Counted from the first letter of the stretch, positions 1-9,052 are shown. The stretch is 64,000 bases of DNA from Sphingobacterium sp. UBA7855 (GCA_002500745.1 DLST01000020.1:124001-188000), one strand, 5' to 3'. Translations and numbers: made by a program. The notes: a model not told the origin generated them from the sequence alone.

Positions 1-127
1 CGTGAACTCCACATCCCGAAATAACATAAACCAATTCAAAAAAATTAAATTCCCTGTCCCGCAATGGGCAGTGGTCCACCTTTTCATAAAAAACTTCTAT
101 TGATTGATAAATATTTTCCTTTGGCAT
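1..127 (-). CDS. AraC-family transcriptional regulator, N-terminal fragment cut by window edge
   Basis: An open frame runs from an ATG (complement of 125-127) off the left edge, giving 42 residues. Residues about 23-42 (REFNFFELVYVISGCGVH) match the start of the cupin-like sensing domain of AraC-type regulators, where a 'FFELVYV.SG.G' strand pattern is usual. The C-terminal DNA-binding domain lies outside the window, so the assignment rests on this short stretch. It is divergent from the quinone-reductase gene at 213 and would be a natural regulator of it. A TAGTTTTG element lies only four bases upstream of the ATG, suggesting a leaderless message. Confidence 0.65.
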   Translation of the reverse strand, partial: MPKENIYQSIEVFYEKVDHCPLRDREFNFFELVYVISGCGVH

Positions 128-131
128 ACTA

Positions 132-139
132 CAAAACTA
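132..139 (-). promoter_or_regulatory. Candidate -7 element for the AraC-like gene
   Basis: On the minus strand this reads TAGTTTTG, a full match to the Bacteroidota -7 consensus TAnnTTTG. It ends four bases before the ATG at 127. No good -33 TTTG is seen at the usual spacing. Confidence 0.35.
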
Positions 140-152
140 CCAATAAATACTG

Positions 153-179
153 TAAAAGTACCTGTTTTAGGGACTTTTA
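153..179. repeat. Inverted repeat in the divergent promoter region
   Basis: Arms TAAAAGTACC (153-162) and GGGACTTTTA (170-179) pair with one mismatch around a seven-base loop. The element lies between the AraC-like gene and the oxidoreductase gene, just upstream of the latter's -7 element, so it is a candidate operator. There is no following T-run, so a terminator is less likely. Confidence 0.4.
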
Positions 180-185
180 TCGGTC

Positions 186-193
186 TATATTTG
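186..193 (+). promoter_or_regulatory. Candidate -7 promoter element for the oxidoreductase pair
   Basis: TATATTTG matches TAnnTTTG and lies 19 bases before the ATG at 213. The -33 region is only T-rich (around 163-168), which would fit an activator-dependent promoter. Confidence 0.4.
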
Positions 194-212
194 CCTAACA
201 AATAGTAAAAAA

Positions 213-1160
213 ATGAAAGCAATAATATTGGAAAAGTTCGGAAATACAACTGGTCTTGTTTACAAGAATATTGAAAAACCAAGTGTTAAAGCACATGAAG
301 TTTTGATAAAGGTAAGAGCCATAAGTGTGAATCCTGTTGATGCTAAAGTCCGTAGCAGGCAAGCACCTTTAGCAGAAGAATTGGCACATCATGATCCATT
401 GATTTTGGGGTGGGATGTTTCTGGAGAAGTGATAGAAATCGGGGATCAGGTTCATCAATTCAAAATTGGTGATGAAGTTTTCGGGATGATCAATTTTGTT
501 GGTCACGGCAAAGCGTATGCCGAATACGTCTCTGCTCCGGCGGAGCATCTTGCTTTTAAACCGCATAACATTAGCCATATCGAAGCCGCGGCCAGTACCT
601 TATCGGCCTTAACAGCATGGCAGGCGTTTGACAGTTATGGAAAATTGAGACCGCAAGATAAGGTTCTTATTCACGGAGCTTCGGGTGGCGTAGGGCATTT
701 TGCTATACAAATTGCAAAACATATTGGTGCTTATGTGGTTGCAACATCATCTAATTCCAATCGAGATTTTGTACTCAGCTTGGGTGCAGATAAACACATT
801 AATTATAAAACGACGCATTTTGAAGATGTACTTCATGACATAGATTTTGTACTAGAAACCATTGGAGGCGATAATTTCCAAAAGTCCGTAAGTGTACTAA
901 AACCGTTTGGAACTATAGTGGCATTACCGTCTGGCCACACAAAAGACGACGAGCTTAAAGCGCAACGAAAGCAGTTACATGCCTGCTATTTCATGTCGGT
1001 TTATTCTTGCGGTGTTGATATGCAGCGAATTGCATCACTATTAGAAAGAGGTATTTTGATACCTCATATTTCTCATGTGTACAATTTCGACGAGATAGCA
1101 AAGGCACATATACACATCGAAACCGGCCGTACAGTCGGAAAAATAGTAGTCACTTTATAA
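213..1160 (+). CDS. Zinc-independent MDR-family quinone oxidoreductase-like protein
   Basis: A 315-residue medium-chain dehydrogenase/reductase. It has an N-terminal GroES-like domain (about 1-115) and a Rossmann domain with GASGGVG near residue 155, which binds NADPH. There is no structural zinc cysteine cluster, placing it with the quinone oxidoreductase branch that reduces quinones or enones in the cytoplasm. The substrate cannot be read from sequence. The ATG at 213 follows an A-rich leader without a Shine-Dalgarno, normal for this phylum. It is followed after 62 bases by a flavodoxin-fold oxidoreductase, and both probably form one redox or electrophile-detoxification unit under the divergent AraC-like gene. 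Confidence 0.85.
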   Translation: MKAIILEKFGNTTGLVYKNIEKPSVKAHEVLIKVRAISVNPVDAKVRSRQAPLAEELAHHDPLILGWDVSGEVIEIGDQVHQFKIGDEVFGMINFVGHGKAYAEYVSAPAEHLAFKPHNISHIEAAASTLSALTAWQAFDSYGKLRPQDKVLIHGASGGVGHFAIQIAKHIGAYVVATSSNSNRDFVLSLGADKHINYKTTHFEDVLHDIDFVLETIGGDNFQKSVSVLKPFGTIVALPSGHTKDDELKAQRKQLHACYFMSVYSCGVDMQRIASLLERGILIPHISHVYNFDEIAKAHIHIETGRTVGKIVVTL

Positions 1161-1222
1161 AACGTTAAGCCATTTTACAACCAGCAAATTAAGTTATCCA
1201 ACAGCATTTTAAGTCAAACGAA

Positions 1223-1819
1223 ATGAAGAAGATAGTAGTCATCAACGGACATCCCGATAGTGATAGTTTCAACGAAGCATTAGCGCAGTCATATATTAAA
1301 TCTTCCTTAACAAATGGCGCTGATATACGTTACGTGGCCATAGGAGCATTAAATTTTAACCCCAATCTCCAGTTTGGTTATCGACAAAGGATGGACCTTG
1401 AACCAGATTTGGTAAAAGCATTCGAAGATATTCAATGGAGCCAACACCAGGTTTGGATACATCCGCTGTGGTGGATGGGTATGCCTGCAATTATGAAGGG
1501 CTTTATCGACCGTTTATTTCTACCAGGATTAGCTTTTAAAAGTGATAAAAATGGGATTAGTACAGGTCTGCTAAGTTCAAAAACAGCAAGAATTATTACC
1601 ACATCTGGCGATTTATCTTTGGATACTTATGAAGAAATTTACCATTCTTGGGGGCTGGTTCAATTGGGAAAAGGCATATTGAGATATTGTGGCGTGTCAT
1701 CCATTCAAAGCGCATTTATAGGCCCATTACACCATATGGATAGATTTGATAGGGCAAAATACCTAGAATATACAGCCTCGATGGCTTTTAATGATATAAA
1801 TATAACATCCTCAACTTAG
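1223..1819 (+). CDS. NAD(P)H-dependent oxidoreductase, flavodoxin-like fold
   Basis: A 198-residue protein of the NAD(P)H dehydrogenase (quinone)/KefF/MdaB superfamily (Flavodoxin_2). It opens with the FMN phosphate-binding pattern VINGHPDSDSFN (residues about 6-17). It carries the family's HPLWWMGMPAIMKGFIDR segment near residues 80-97, which forms the dimer and flavin site. Two-electron reduction of quinones or azo/nitro compounds with NAD(P)H is the family's known reaction. The exact substrate is unknown. It is probably co-transcribed with the upstream MDR gene. A weak inverted repeat (TTATAGT/ACTATAA, 1820-1848) follows the stop but lacks a clear T-run. Confidence 0.85.
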   Translation: MKKIVVINGHPDSDSFNEALAQSYIKSSLTNGADIRYVAIGALNFNPNLQFGYRQRMDLEPDLVKAFEDIQWSQHQVWIHPLWWMGMPAIMKGFIDRLFLPGLAFKSDKNGISTGLLSSKTARIITTSGDLSLDTYEEIYHSWGLVQLGKGILRYCGVSSIQSAFIGPLHHMDRFDRAKYLEYTASMAFNDINITSST

Positions 1820-1940
1820 TTATAGTTTTTTATTAGAGATTACTATAAATCGCTTTGCATATTTGATAGTTTAAAGCTCGTTTGTAGCTCCTTATATAAT
1901 GTTCCACTTTTTTAGTATCTTAACTGTAAACATCAATACC

Positions 1941-4907
1941 ATGCCGAAAAAAATTATTAGAAATCTTCAGATAGGTGTAGTGCTCTCATTGATACTGCTG
2001 ATTGCGAGTTCCGTAGCATCTTATATCAGCATACGAAACCAGATGGAGAATAGAGAAAGCTTCTTAAAAAGTAAGGAATCTATAAGTTTGATAAAAGATC
2101 TTCTAAACATACTCTTAGATGCTGAGACAGGCAATCGGGGATATCAACTTACCGGTAGGGAAAATTTTCTGGAACCTTTTAATAAGAGCAGGAAGGAGTA
2201 TCCGCTGCTCGTTGCTCAAGAAAGTAGATTTCAACTCAAAGATAAACAACAAATGAATACCTTAAGTGATCTGCTACGTAATTCAGAAGCAATGATGAAA
2301 GGTTATGTCTTACTGATTGAAAATCGTAAAAATGGGTTATTAATGACCCCAGAAGAACTGATAGAAAATAAGAGGACAATGGATAAATGCCGTATGCTCG
2401 TTAACGAATTTGTCAAACATGAGGAAATTCAGCTTGCTATAAAAAATGAAGATCTGAATACGTCTTCTAAATGGACTGTTCTATTTATCCTCTTTTCTGC
2501 AGTTGCCGCCATTGGTGTTACTATCTTCGTTTATATACAATTAAAGTCCGACATTTTACGCAGAGATAAGCTCGAAAAGGATCTTTTTCGTACCAAGGAA
2601 ATGCTGGAGGAAACAAGTGCGGTTGCACAAGTTGGCGGCTGGGAGGCTAATATGAAAACTGGTAAGCTCTTCTGGTCTCAAAGTACGAGGGAAATTCACA
2701 AAATCGAAAGCAATTTCCAACCAAATTTTGAAAATGCTCTTGGATTTTATGAAGGAGAAAATGAAAAACGACTAAGATCTCTCTTTGAAAGGGCTGTACA
2801 ACAAGGAATTTCTTTTGATGAAGAGCTTCAGCTTTTGCGTAATGACGGCATTACAATCTGGGTGAGAGTAAAGGGTATTCCTGAATTTGAAGATGAAATC
2901 TGCAACAGGGTCTATGGAATTATCCAGGACATTGATATCTTTAAAAAAATGTTTTTGGAAATCAAGAGCAAAGAGGCTATGATGCAATCTTTCGCCACTG
3001 ATGTCCCCATTCCTTTAGCTATGTTCGACAAAGTCTTTAACTATGTTGCTGTAAGTAGCAAATGGAAAGAGGAATTTGATATTCATGACGTGAATCTTCT
3101 CGGCAAAAATCTCTTCAGCACATCTCCGGATATTCCAGGAGATAGAACAGAAATCTACAGGAATGCATTGTTGGGACAAACTTACAATCATGAAGACTTT
3201 AAATTAAAGGTGAAAGGAAAGGAAGAAATTCAGCATTATGACCTTAAAGTGGGACCTTGGTATCTTACAAACGACGAAGTAGGCGGTATCATTATTTCCA
3301 TACAGAATATTACTAATGCAGTGAAAATTAATGATGAGCTAAAAAATGCGAAAGCAGCCGCAGATCTTGCCAGCAAGGCAAAATCCGAATTTCTAGCCAA
3401 CATGAGTCATGAAATTCGTACCCCTTTAAATGGGGTTATTGGTTTTTCTGACCTACTCTTGAGAACACCACTCAATGAAACACAGATGCAATATCTGAAT
3501 TATATCAATGAGTCCGGTGAAAATCTGCTTGGAATTATCAATGATATCTTGGATTTTTCTAAAATAGAATCCGGAAAAATGGAGCTCTCAATCGAAAAAA
3601 GCAATATTTACGATATGCTAAGCCAAGTTATAAATGTTATACTTTATCAATCGCGCAAAAAAAATATCGAGCTCTTGCTGAATGTTAAACCAGATTTACC
3701 AAAAATGTTATACTTTGATGAAGCAAGGTTAAAGCAAATCTTAATCAACCTTTTGGGTAATTCGGTTAAATTCACGGAAGAGGGAGAGATTGAATTAAAG
3801 GTAGAACAGTTACGCATAGAAGATAATATGATCACTTTACGCTTTTCAGTAAGAGATACCGGGATTGGAATTCCTACTGAGAAACAGAAATATATTTTTG
3901 ATGCTTTTACCCAAGAAAACAGTTCAATTAGCAAAAGATATGGAGGCACAGGGCTCGGGCTAACCATCTCCAACAATATTTTGGGATATATGGGAAGTCA
4001 TTTATCCCTAATCAGCCAAATGGGAAGCGGTTCAGTGTTTTTCTTCGATATCAAGGTTCCCTATGAAATTCCCGAATGGGAAGATGAGGATGATATATCT
4101 ATTAAAACGGCTCTAATCGTTGATGATAATGAATCCAACAGAATCATTCTAGAACACATGCTCGCCTATAAAGATATCAAGTCTACCTTGGCTTCTAATG
4201 GAATGGAAGCGTTAGATATCATGTTGAAAGGTGAGCGGTTCGACGTGATCCTGATGGATTATCATATGCCTATAATGTCGGGAGTAGAAACAATCGATAA
4301 AATAAAAGGACTATTAAATCAGCGCAAAGAGACTACCCAATTTATACTACTCTCTTCTTCCTCCGACGAACTGGATACGTATACATCACGTAAAAATACT
4401 GAAAATATGTATCTTTTGATGAAGCCTATAAAATCCAATGAATTATACCAAATAATTAAAAACATTAACAAAGATACTGCAGGAGAAAACATACTGGACC
4501 AAGCTGGAGCACAACTACCGTTATTTGTTCTACCATCGGAAGTACTATTGGTTGATGATAACCCTGTGAATATGGCCCTGAATAATAAGATAATCAGATC
4601 CTTTGCTCCTAATGTGCTACTTACAGAAGCTGTTAATGGTATTCAGGCATTGGAAGAATGTAAGAAGAAGCAGTTCGCAGTTATTATTATTGATGTACAG
4701 ATGCCAATAATGAGTGGTATTGATGCGACCCGATATATTAGGATGTTGCCGGGTTATCAAGATGTACCTATCATAGGCCTAACTGCCGGCAGTGTACAGG
4801 GAGAAAGAAAAAGATGCATTGAATACGGAATGAATGACCTTCTTGGCAAACCTATACGACAGGCTGAACTTTTTGAAGTACTTAAGAAATATATAGATGA
4901 GGACTAA
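1941..4907 (+). CDS. Hybrid sensor histidine kinase with CHASE3-like sensor, PAS domains and two receiver domains
   Basis: A membrane sensor kinase of 988 residues from the ATG at 1941. An earlier ATG at 1899 would add 14 residues, but the later start puts a basic MPKK before the first membrane segment. Order: membrane helix, CHASE3-like periplasmic helical domain (with the 'LLDAETGNRGYQLTG' signature), second helix near residues 177-200, PAS-like regions, HisKA with SHEIRTPLNG (phospho-His about residue 490), HATPase with DTGIGIP and GTGLGLTIS boxes, then two receivers with phospho-acceptor Asp at about 773 (MDYHMP) and 918 (IDVQMP). It has no DNA-binding output or HPt domain, so phosphate must pass to another protein. 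The ligand is unknown. Confidence 0.9.
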   Translation: MPKKIIRNLQIGVVLSLILLIASSVASYISIRNQMENRESFLKSKESISLIKDLLNILLDAETGNRGYQLTGRENFLEPFNKSRKEYPLLVAQESRFQLKDKQQMNTLSDLLRNSEAMMKGYVLLIENRKNGLLMTPEELIENKRTMDKCRMLVNEFVKHEEIQLAIKNEDLNTSSKWTVLFILFSAVAAIGVTIFVYIQLKSDILRRDKLEKDLFRTKEMLEETSAVAQVGGWEANMKTGKLFWSQSTREIHKIESNFQPNFENALGFYEGENEKRLRSLFERAVQQGISFDEELQLLRNDGITIWVRVKGIPEFEDEICNRVYGIIQDIDIFKKMFLEIKSKEAMMQSFATDVPIPLAMFDKVFNYVAVSSKWKEEFDIHDVNLLGKNLFSTSPDIPGDRTEIYRNALLGQTYNHEDFKLKVKGKEEIQHYDLKVGPWYLTNDEVGGIIISIQNITNAVKINDELKNAKAAADLASKAKSEFLANMSHEIRTPLNGVIGFSDLLLRTPLNETQMQYLNYINESGENLLGIINDILDFSKIESGKMELSIEKSNIYDMLSQVINVILYQSRKKNIELLLNVKPDLPKMLYFDEARLKQILINLLGNSVKFTEEGEIELKVEQLRIEDNMITLRFSVRDTGIGIPTEKQKYIFDAFTQENSSISKRYGGTGLGLTISNNILGYMGSHLSLISQMGSGSVFFFDIKVPYEIPEWEDEDDISIKTALIVDDNESNRIILEHMLAYKDIKSTLASNGMEALDIMLKGERFDVILMDYHMPIMSGVETIDKIKGLLNQRKETTQFILLSSSSDELDTYTSRKNTENMYLLMKPIKSNELYQIIKNINKDTAGENILDQAGAQLPLFVLPSEVLLVDDNPVNMALNNKIIRSFAPNVLLTEAVNGIQALEECKKKQFAVIIIDVQMPIMSGIDATRYIRMLPGYQDVPIIGLTAGSVQGERKRCIEYGMNDLLGKPIRQAELFEVLKKYIDED

Positions 4908-5055
4908 TTATAACGTAACAATTTTAAAATCCTCTACGAGCGTGCACATAAACTTGACATCCAAGAACGGTGGATGCTTGTCCATAACTACAGAGGCTAA
5001 AAAAAAACTTAAGTCAGTTTTTTGCATACTGCTCGGATAAGATCTCTATCGACAA

Positions 5056-5769
5056 CTATAAAATTAAACGTATGATTTTCTTTTCCTCGTCAACTGAATA
5101 ATTCAATTCTCTATGAAAAAATTGCTCAAAGATCGCTGAGACATCGATATAAGGATCTTTAACATCACTTACACTTCCACCCGACCGGCGAGACATACCT
5201 TGATTAATGATAGTTTTTATAAATGGGGGCTTCCTTAAAGATTTTGGAGCTTTGTCGTCGATACTGTAGGCCAACAAAAGTTGGCCATTCCGATCAAAAG
5301 CACTATTTACCGTATAGTATGAACTAGCGTCAACGTATTTTCTCTCCTCGCGACAGAAAATTTTCGATTTATCGTAATTGATAAAGGTGACGCTCCCCTG
5401 AAAAAATGGATTGCTCGGTTTTTCAGGATTGAGTTGGTAGTGTTGCTCCGCTAGTGCAGAAATAAAACATACCGTACCTGATCCAGCTTTTAAAAACACT
5501 TTCTTATCGCTAACGAAACGTTTACTGAACGCAAATACGCCACCATTGCCCAATTCATAGATTTTACCATTTGACTCAATGCCAATAATATAACCTCTCG
5601 CGACAAACTCCTTTTGCCACCAACCGAAAGTTTTTCCGATAAAAAATAAAGGGATTAAAAAAGGCAAGATAATTAAAAATCGACCGCTTTTTCGAAATAA
5701 TATAGTGCGTTGTGTTTCCTGCTTATTTTCGTTTTCCACCCCGTCAAAGTTGGTAAACTGCTCTCCCAT
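5056..5769 (-). CDS. Unrecognised membrane-anchored protein (second gene of a two-gene operon)
   Basis: A 237-residue protein with no family that I recognise. An N-terminal charged segment of about 25 residues is followed by one hydrophobic helix (about 30-48, rich in I/L/F/P). A mostly beta-type, soluble C-terminal region follows, presumably outside the cytoplasm. It contains two cysteines (FCREE, VCFIS) and a Ser/Gly-rich stretch (SRRSGGSVSD) near residues 195-205. It begins 29 bases after the stop of the next gene upstream, so the two are probably one transcript. A shared role is an inference from spacing and similar architecture. Confidence 0.7.
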   Translation of the reverse strand: MGEQFTNFDGVENENKQETQRTILFRKSGRFLIILPFLIPLFFIGKTFGWWQKEFVARGYIIGIESNGKIYELGNGGVFAFSKRFVSDKKVFLKAGSGTVCFISALAEQHYQLNPEKPSNPFFQGSVTFINYDKSKIFCREERKYVDASSYYTVNSAFDRNGQLLLAYSIDDKAPKSLRKPPFIKTIINQGMSRRSGGSVSDVKDPYIDVSAIFEQFFHRELNYSVDEEKKIIRLIL

Positions 5770-5798
5770 TTTCTATGTGATTAGTTTAATAAAAATAA

Positions 5799-6545
5799 CT
5801 ACTCAACGCCCTTGAAAGACATAATGACGCCAGAATATTTATCATGGCCCGCACCAATATATGACAGATCTATTCTTGATAAATCTTTATTCAGGACCGC
5901 TTCTTTGAATAGTGGATAATCCATCCTCTCAATGTGGTTATTCCAATCTTCATCGGTTGTTGGTTTGATTGAATCCAAATCTTTCATTTCAAACATCGCC
6001 CGATCTGTCATTTTTTTTGATCGTTGGACAAAAATTGTATCTCCTTCTATCTTTAGAATTTTAACCCAACCTCCGGGCAAACCTTCGATATTATTTCCTT
6101 CAGCGTCAGTAAAGAAACTTGCTCCATACAGTTGTCCCACTTGTAATTGTCGAGCCGATTCCACAAGCTTATCCTTTTCATTACGGTATTTCTTACCATC
6201 CAAATTTAGTTTTATACCGTAAATGATAGAGCCGGCAATCGCTATTGAGGCTATCATCAAATACCCTTTCCATAGTTTGAAATAGGGGATTTTAAGCGTC
6301 TTTTTAAATTTCTTAACTTCCTCTTTTATTTCGGGTGAATAATTTCGAGCGTGGATAACCTGGCCATTTTGATTCACTAAACGAGACATTTTTACTAAAC
6401 CCCCACCAACTGGGAATCCTAAAAATTTGGTTGCTGGTGTGATGATACTGAGATTAAAATTTTGCGGTATTGTCTCATTCTTTAATGTAGCTAAAATATT
6501 TTTACTTCCTAGAACGTACTCGTACCGCGTATAGATGAAAAGCAT
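5799..6545 (-). CDS. Unrecognised single-pass membrane protein (first gene of a two-gene operon)
   Basis: A 248-residue protein of unknown family. Residues 1-90 look like a small folded cytoplasmic domain ending in a lysine-rich stretch (EVKKFKKTLK). One membrane helix follows at about 93-113, then a soluble C-terminal domain of about 130 residues with the phrase GLPGGWVKILKIEGDTIFV, which suggests a small beta barrel. There is no signal peptide. The start at 6545 is supported by a good promoter (ATTG, 20 bases, TAATTTTG) ending about 30 bases upstream. It is paired with the unknown gene at 5056-5769. Confidence 0.7.
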   Translation of the reverse strand: MLFIYTRYEYVLGSKNILATLKNETIPQNFNLSIITPATKFLGFPVGGGLVKMSRLVNQNGQVIHARNYSPEIKEEVKKFKKTLKIPYFKLWKGYLMIASIAIAGSIIYGIKLNLDGKKYRNEKDKLVESARQLQVGQLYGASFFTDAEGNNIEGLPGGWVKILKIEGDTIFVQRSKKMTDRAMFEMKDLDSIKPTTDEDWNNHIERMDYPLFKEAVLNKDLSRIDLSYIGAGHDKYSGVIMSFKGVE

Positions 6546-6575
6546 AAATTGAATAAATTATAAATACTAAAATAC

Positions 6576-6607
6576 CAAAATTAAGAAAAAACTTTATTTG
6601 TAACAAT
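6576..6607 (-). promoter_or_regulatory. Promoter of the two-gene unknown operon
   Basis: On the minus strand the -33 is ATTG (6604-6607), then a 20-base spacer, then -7 TAATTTTG (6576-6583). Both fit the Bacteroidota sigma-A consensus. The expected transcript start leaves a leader of about 24 bases. Confidence 0.5.
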
Positions 6608-6774
6608 CCTGCACTAATTAACTTATTAATACAGAAATTACTAAAATTACTTTTTCACTAATTGATTTACTACTATATCACTTTTCAACTAATTTAGCGC
6701 GTGGAATGGCATCTCTATGAGAGGAAATGAAGTTGATAGCTACTTGAGCTTAATATTAAAAAATCGGTGGTCAA

Positions 6775-7785
6775 TTACTTCAGATGCTCCCAAAGGAAAC
6801 TTTTTATTTCTGCAGCCACTTGACGATGAACCGCTCTTCTGTCAATAGTCTTATGATCGCAGTAAAAAGTCGGTTCTTCATTAACTAAAAACGATTTTCC
6901 TTCGTTTAAAAAAACATAATGACCCGTTTTAACAGGTAGTATGCTATATTTTGAGCCTTTCATAACTTGGCTATATTTAAGCGCATTTGATGCCAGTGGA
7001 GCAATGGAATCATCTGCAGCTCCGATGATTAAAACAGAAGATTTTTTGCTTTGTTTTTCTTCCAGAATCCCCAGTCCCAAAGCTGGTGATAAAGCTATGT
7101 TAACTTTAAATCGACTATCTTTTAAATTTCCTGGCACTTGGTTGCATGGAATTTCCTGTATAAGTTCTTGAAGATCTCCCAGTTCAGGAACAACAAATTG
7201 GTTGCGATTTTCCGCTTTAGATGCATTTATCTTGAGTTTATCACAATCTATTTTAACCCCAGCAAGTGCTAAAGTGGTGTAGCCTCCCAACGAAAATCCG
7301 ATTCCCGCTATCTTATTACTGTCTATGTAACGATGATAAACAGGATCTTTAAGCAGTGATGAAATTAGAAAACTCATATCGAGCGGCCTATCCCAATAAC
7401 GCACGAAGTTCTCTGGAATTTTATTATCGAGCGTATTTCCCCAATGATCGGGAGCTATCACAAAATATCCGTTCTTTGCTAATTCAATCGCCAACCATGA
7501 TAAGCTATATCGATTTCCGCCTGTACCATGAGAAAGTACAACCAATGGATATTTCTTTTGTATAAATTCTGCATCTTTTACTGTAGGTGGTAAAACGAAT
7601 GGTAGTTGCGTATCTTTAATAGTTGTATCCGCAGTTGGATACCACATTTGGGATCTCAAAGTTCGTCCTCGGGAATAATCAGTATAAGTAACTTGCCGCT
7701 CTCCTACGTTTGAAAAAGGCGTATGATAAGTCATTATAAGAAGACTTAACAAAACAATACTAAATGGAATAGTCATATTTGGCAC
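6775..7785 (-). CDS. Exported alpha/beta hydrolase, PAF-acetylhydrolase/dienelactone hydrolase-like
   Basis: A 336-residue esterase-type hydrolase. It starts with a hydrophobic signal-like segment (MTIPFSIVLLSLLIMT), from the ATG at 7785 or at 7776. The core shows VVLSHGTGGNRYS (oxyanion region) and the nucleophile elbow GIGFSLGGYTT. Two candidate acids follow in GAADDSIAP, and a late histidine sits in KTGHYVF. Together these make a full catalytic triad. The family (platelet-activating-factor acetylhydrolase-like) hydrolyses short esters or lipids. The substrate here is unknown. It is divergent from the SMP-30 gene at 8123, with which it may share regulation. Confidence 0.8.
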   Translation of the reverse strand: MPNMTIPFSIVLLSLLIMTYHTPFSNVGERQVTYTDYSRGRTLRSQMWYPTADTTIKDTQLPFVLPPTVKDAEFIQKKYPLVVLSHGTGGNRYSLSWLAIELAKNGYFVIAPDHWGNTLDNKIPENFVRYWDRPLDMSFLISSLLKDPVYHRYIDSNKIAGIGFSLGGYTTLALAGVKIDCDKLKINASKAENRNQFVVPELGDLQELIQEIPCNQVPGNLKDSRFKVNIALSPALGLGILEEKQSKKSSVLIIGAADDSIAPLASNALKYSQVMKGSKYSILPVKTGHYVFLNEGKSFLVNEEPTFYCDHKTIDRRAVHRQVAAEIKSFLWEHLK

Positions 7786-8122
7786 TTGTAATTTTTGAAT
7801 CTTAATACTTAAATTGGTAAATTGAACATCTATATCATTCCCAAAGTTACCAGGGATGTTATACTTGAGTCAATGGTCAAATTTAACCATCTAAATACAA
7901 GTCGTTATTTTACTCATAGACGCATTTTATATCGCTGATAAAGAGATAGTTTTACCATAAATTTAATAAAATAAAGGCTATATTGTATCTGATCATGCTA
8001 CATTATACTTGATCATTCAAGCACATTAAGGTATGGTTTCTTTAACAAGTATAGCAATATCGCCTTTACTTTGATGGTGGAACTAAAATTGATAATAATA
8101 ATTTGAAATAATAAACTTTATT
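7786..8122. other. Divergent intergenic region with repeated TTATACTTGA motif
   Basis: A 337-base AT-rich gap between divergent genes. It holds the minus-strand promoter at 7842-7874. The ten-base motif TTATACTTGA occurs at 7859-7868 and again at 8003-8012, and a related TATCTGATCAT lies near 7987. A weak plus-strand -7 (TTACTTTG) lies near 8064. No coding sequence is evident. Confidence 0.4.
7842..7874 (-). promoter_or_regulatory. Promoter of the alpha/beta hydrolase gene
   Basis: On the minus strand -33 ATTG (7871-7874), a 21-base spacer and -7 TAACTTTG (7842-7849). This leaves a leader of about 50 bases before the ATG at 7785. Confidence 0.45.
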
Positions 8123-9052
8123 ATGGAGCATTCAGTTAATTATTGCAGGTACTATCAAACGTTCTTATTCGTCCTCTTTATGTTAGGGGGGATAAACATA
8201 AGAGCCCAGTTATTTATTCAAGACAGCTTGAAATTAATATCTCGGGATTTTAAATTTACAGAAGGTCCCGCCGTGGATCGAGGTGGCAATATTTATTTTA
8301 CTGACCAGCCAAATAACAAAATCTGGAGATACTGCACAAACGGTCATCTTTCGGTGTTTAAAGATTCTTCAGGCCGTGCAAATGGACTGTACTTTAATCA
8401 TTTGAATCAACTACTTTCATGTTCGGATGAGAAAAACGAAATTTGGTCGATAAACATGGATGGCAAAGTTACGGTCCTGCTATCAGATGTCGATGGAAGA
8501 AAATTGAATGGCCCAAATGACCTATGGGTGGATCAAAAAGGAGGTATTTATTTTACAGATCCCTATTATCAGCGTGATTATTGGGATAGAAAGAAACCAG
8601 AGATAGTGGGGCAAAAAGTATACTACCTTCCTTTCGGAAAAGGAACGAAGCCAATTGTGGTGGCTGATGATCTAACTAAGCCAAACGGAATAGTTGGTTC
8701 GGCTGATGGAAGATATCTATATGTAGCAGACATTGAACGAAATAAAACGTATCGGTATATGATTGATGCTGAGGGTAAATTAAGTGGGCAGACAGCGGTC
8801 ATAGAGCAGGGCTCTGATGGACTTACCCTAGACAACGAAGGAAATATTTACCTTACTGGAAAAGGTGTTTCTATCTATAGCCCGAGAGGTGAATTGATTG
8901 GACACATTGAGATTAATGAACCTTGGACATCGAACGTGTGTTTCGGAGGAAAAGATAGGACTGATCTATTTATTACCGCATCAACTGCAATATATTGTAT
9001 TCCAATGCACACAAAAGGAGTTAAATTAAATGACACCACTGCCCTAAATTAG
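8123..9052 (+). CDS. SMP-30/gluconolactonase-family protein, exported
   Basis: A 309-residue protein of the SMP-30/gluconolactonase/LRE-like six-bladed propeller family. A signal peptide is visible (hydrophobic segment about 12-27, cut near RAQ), so it probably acts in the periplasm. The metal-binding residues of the family are present: Glu47 (FTEGP), Asn132 (NGPND), Asn188 (KPNGI) and Asp232 (SDGLTLD). Family members hydrolyse sugar lactones such as glucono-1,5-lactone using a divalent cation. The true substrate is not known. No operon partner lies on this strand, while an esterase-like hydrolase is divergent upstream. Confidence 0.85.
   Translation: MEHSVNYCRYYQTFLFVLFMLGGINIRAQLFIQDSLKLISRDFKFTEGPAVDRGGNIYFTDQPNNKIWRYCTNGHLSVFKDSSGRANGLYFNHLNQLLSCSDEKNEIWSINMDGKVTVLLSDVDGRKLNGPNDLWVDQKGGIYFTDPYYQRDYWDRKKPEIVGQKVYYLPFGKGTKPIVVADDLTKPNGIVGSADGRYLYVADIERNKTYRYMIDAEGKLSGQTAVIEQGSDGLTLDNEGNIYLTGKGVSIYSPRGELIGHIEINEPWTSNVCFGGKDRTDLFITASTAIYCIPMHTKGVKLNDTTALN

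Noticed and set aside
4914..5000. A short open frame after the hybrid kinase with a protein-like sequence (ILYERAHKLDIQERW...)
   Set aside because: Only 28 codons, no start codon, no family match. A remnant is possible but chance cannot be excluded.
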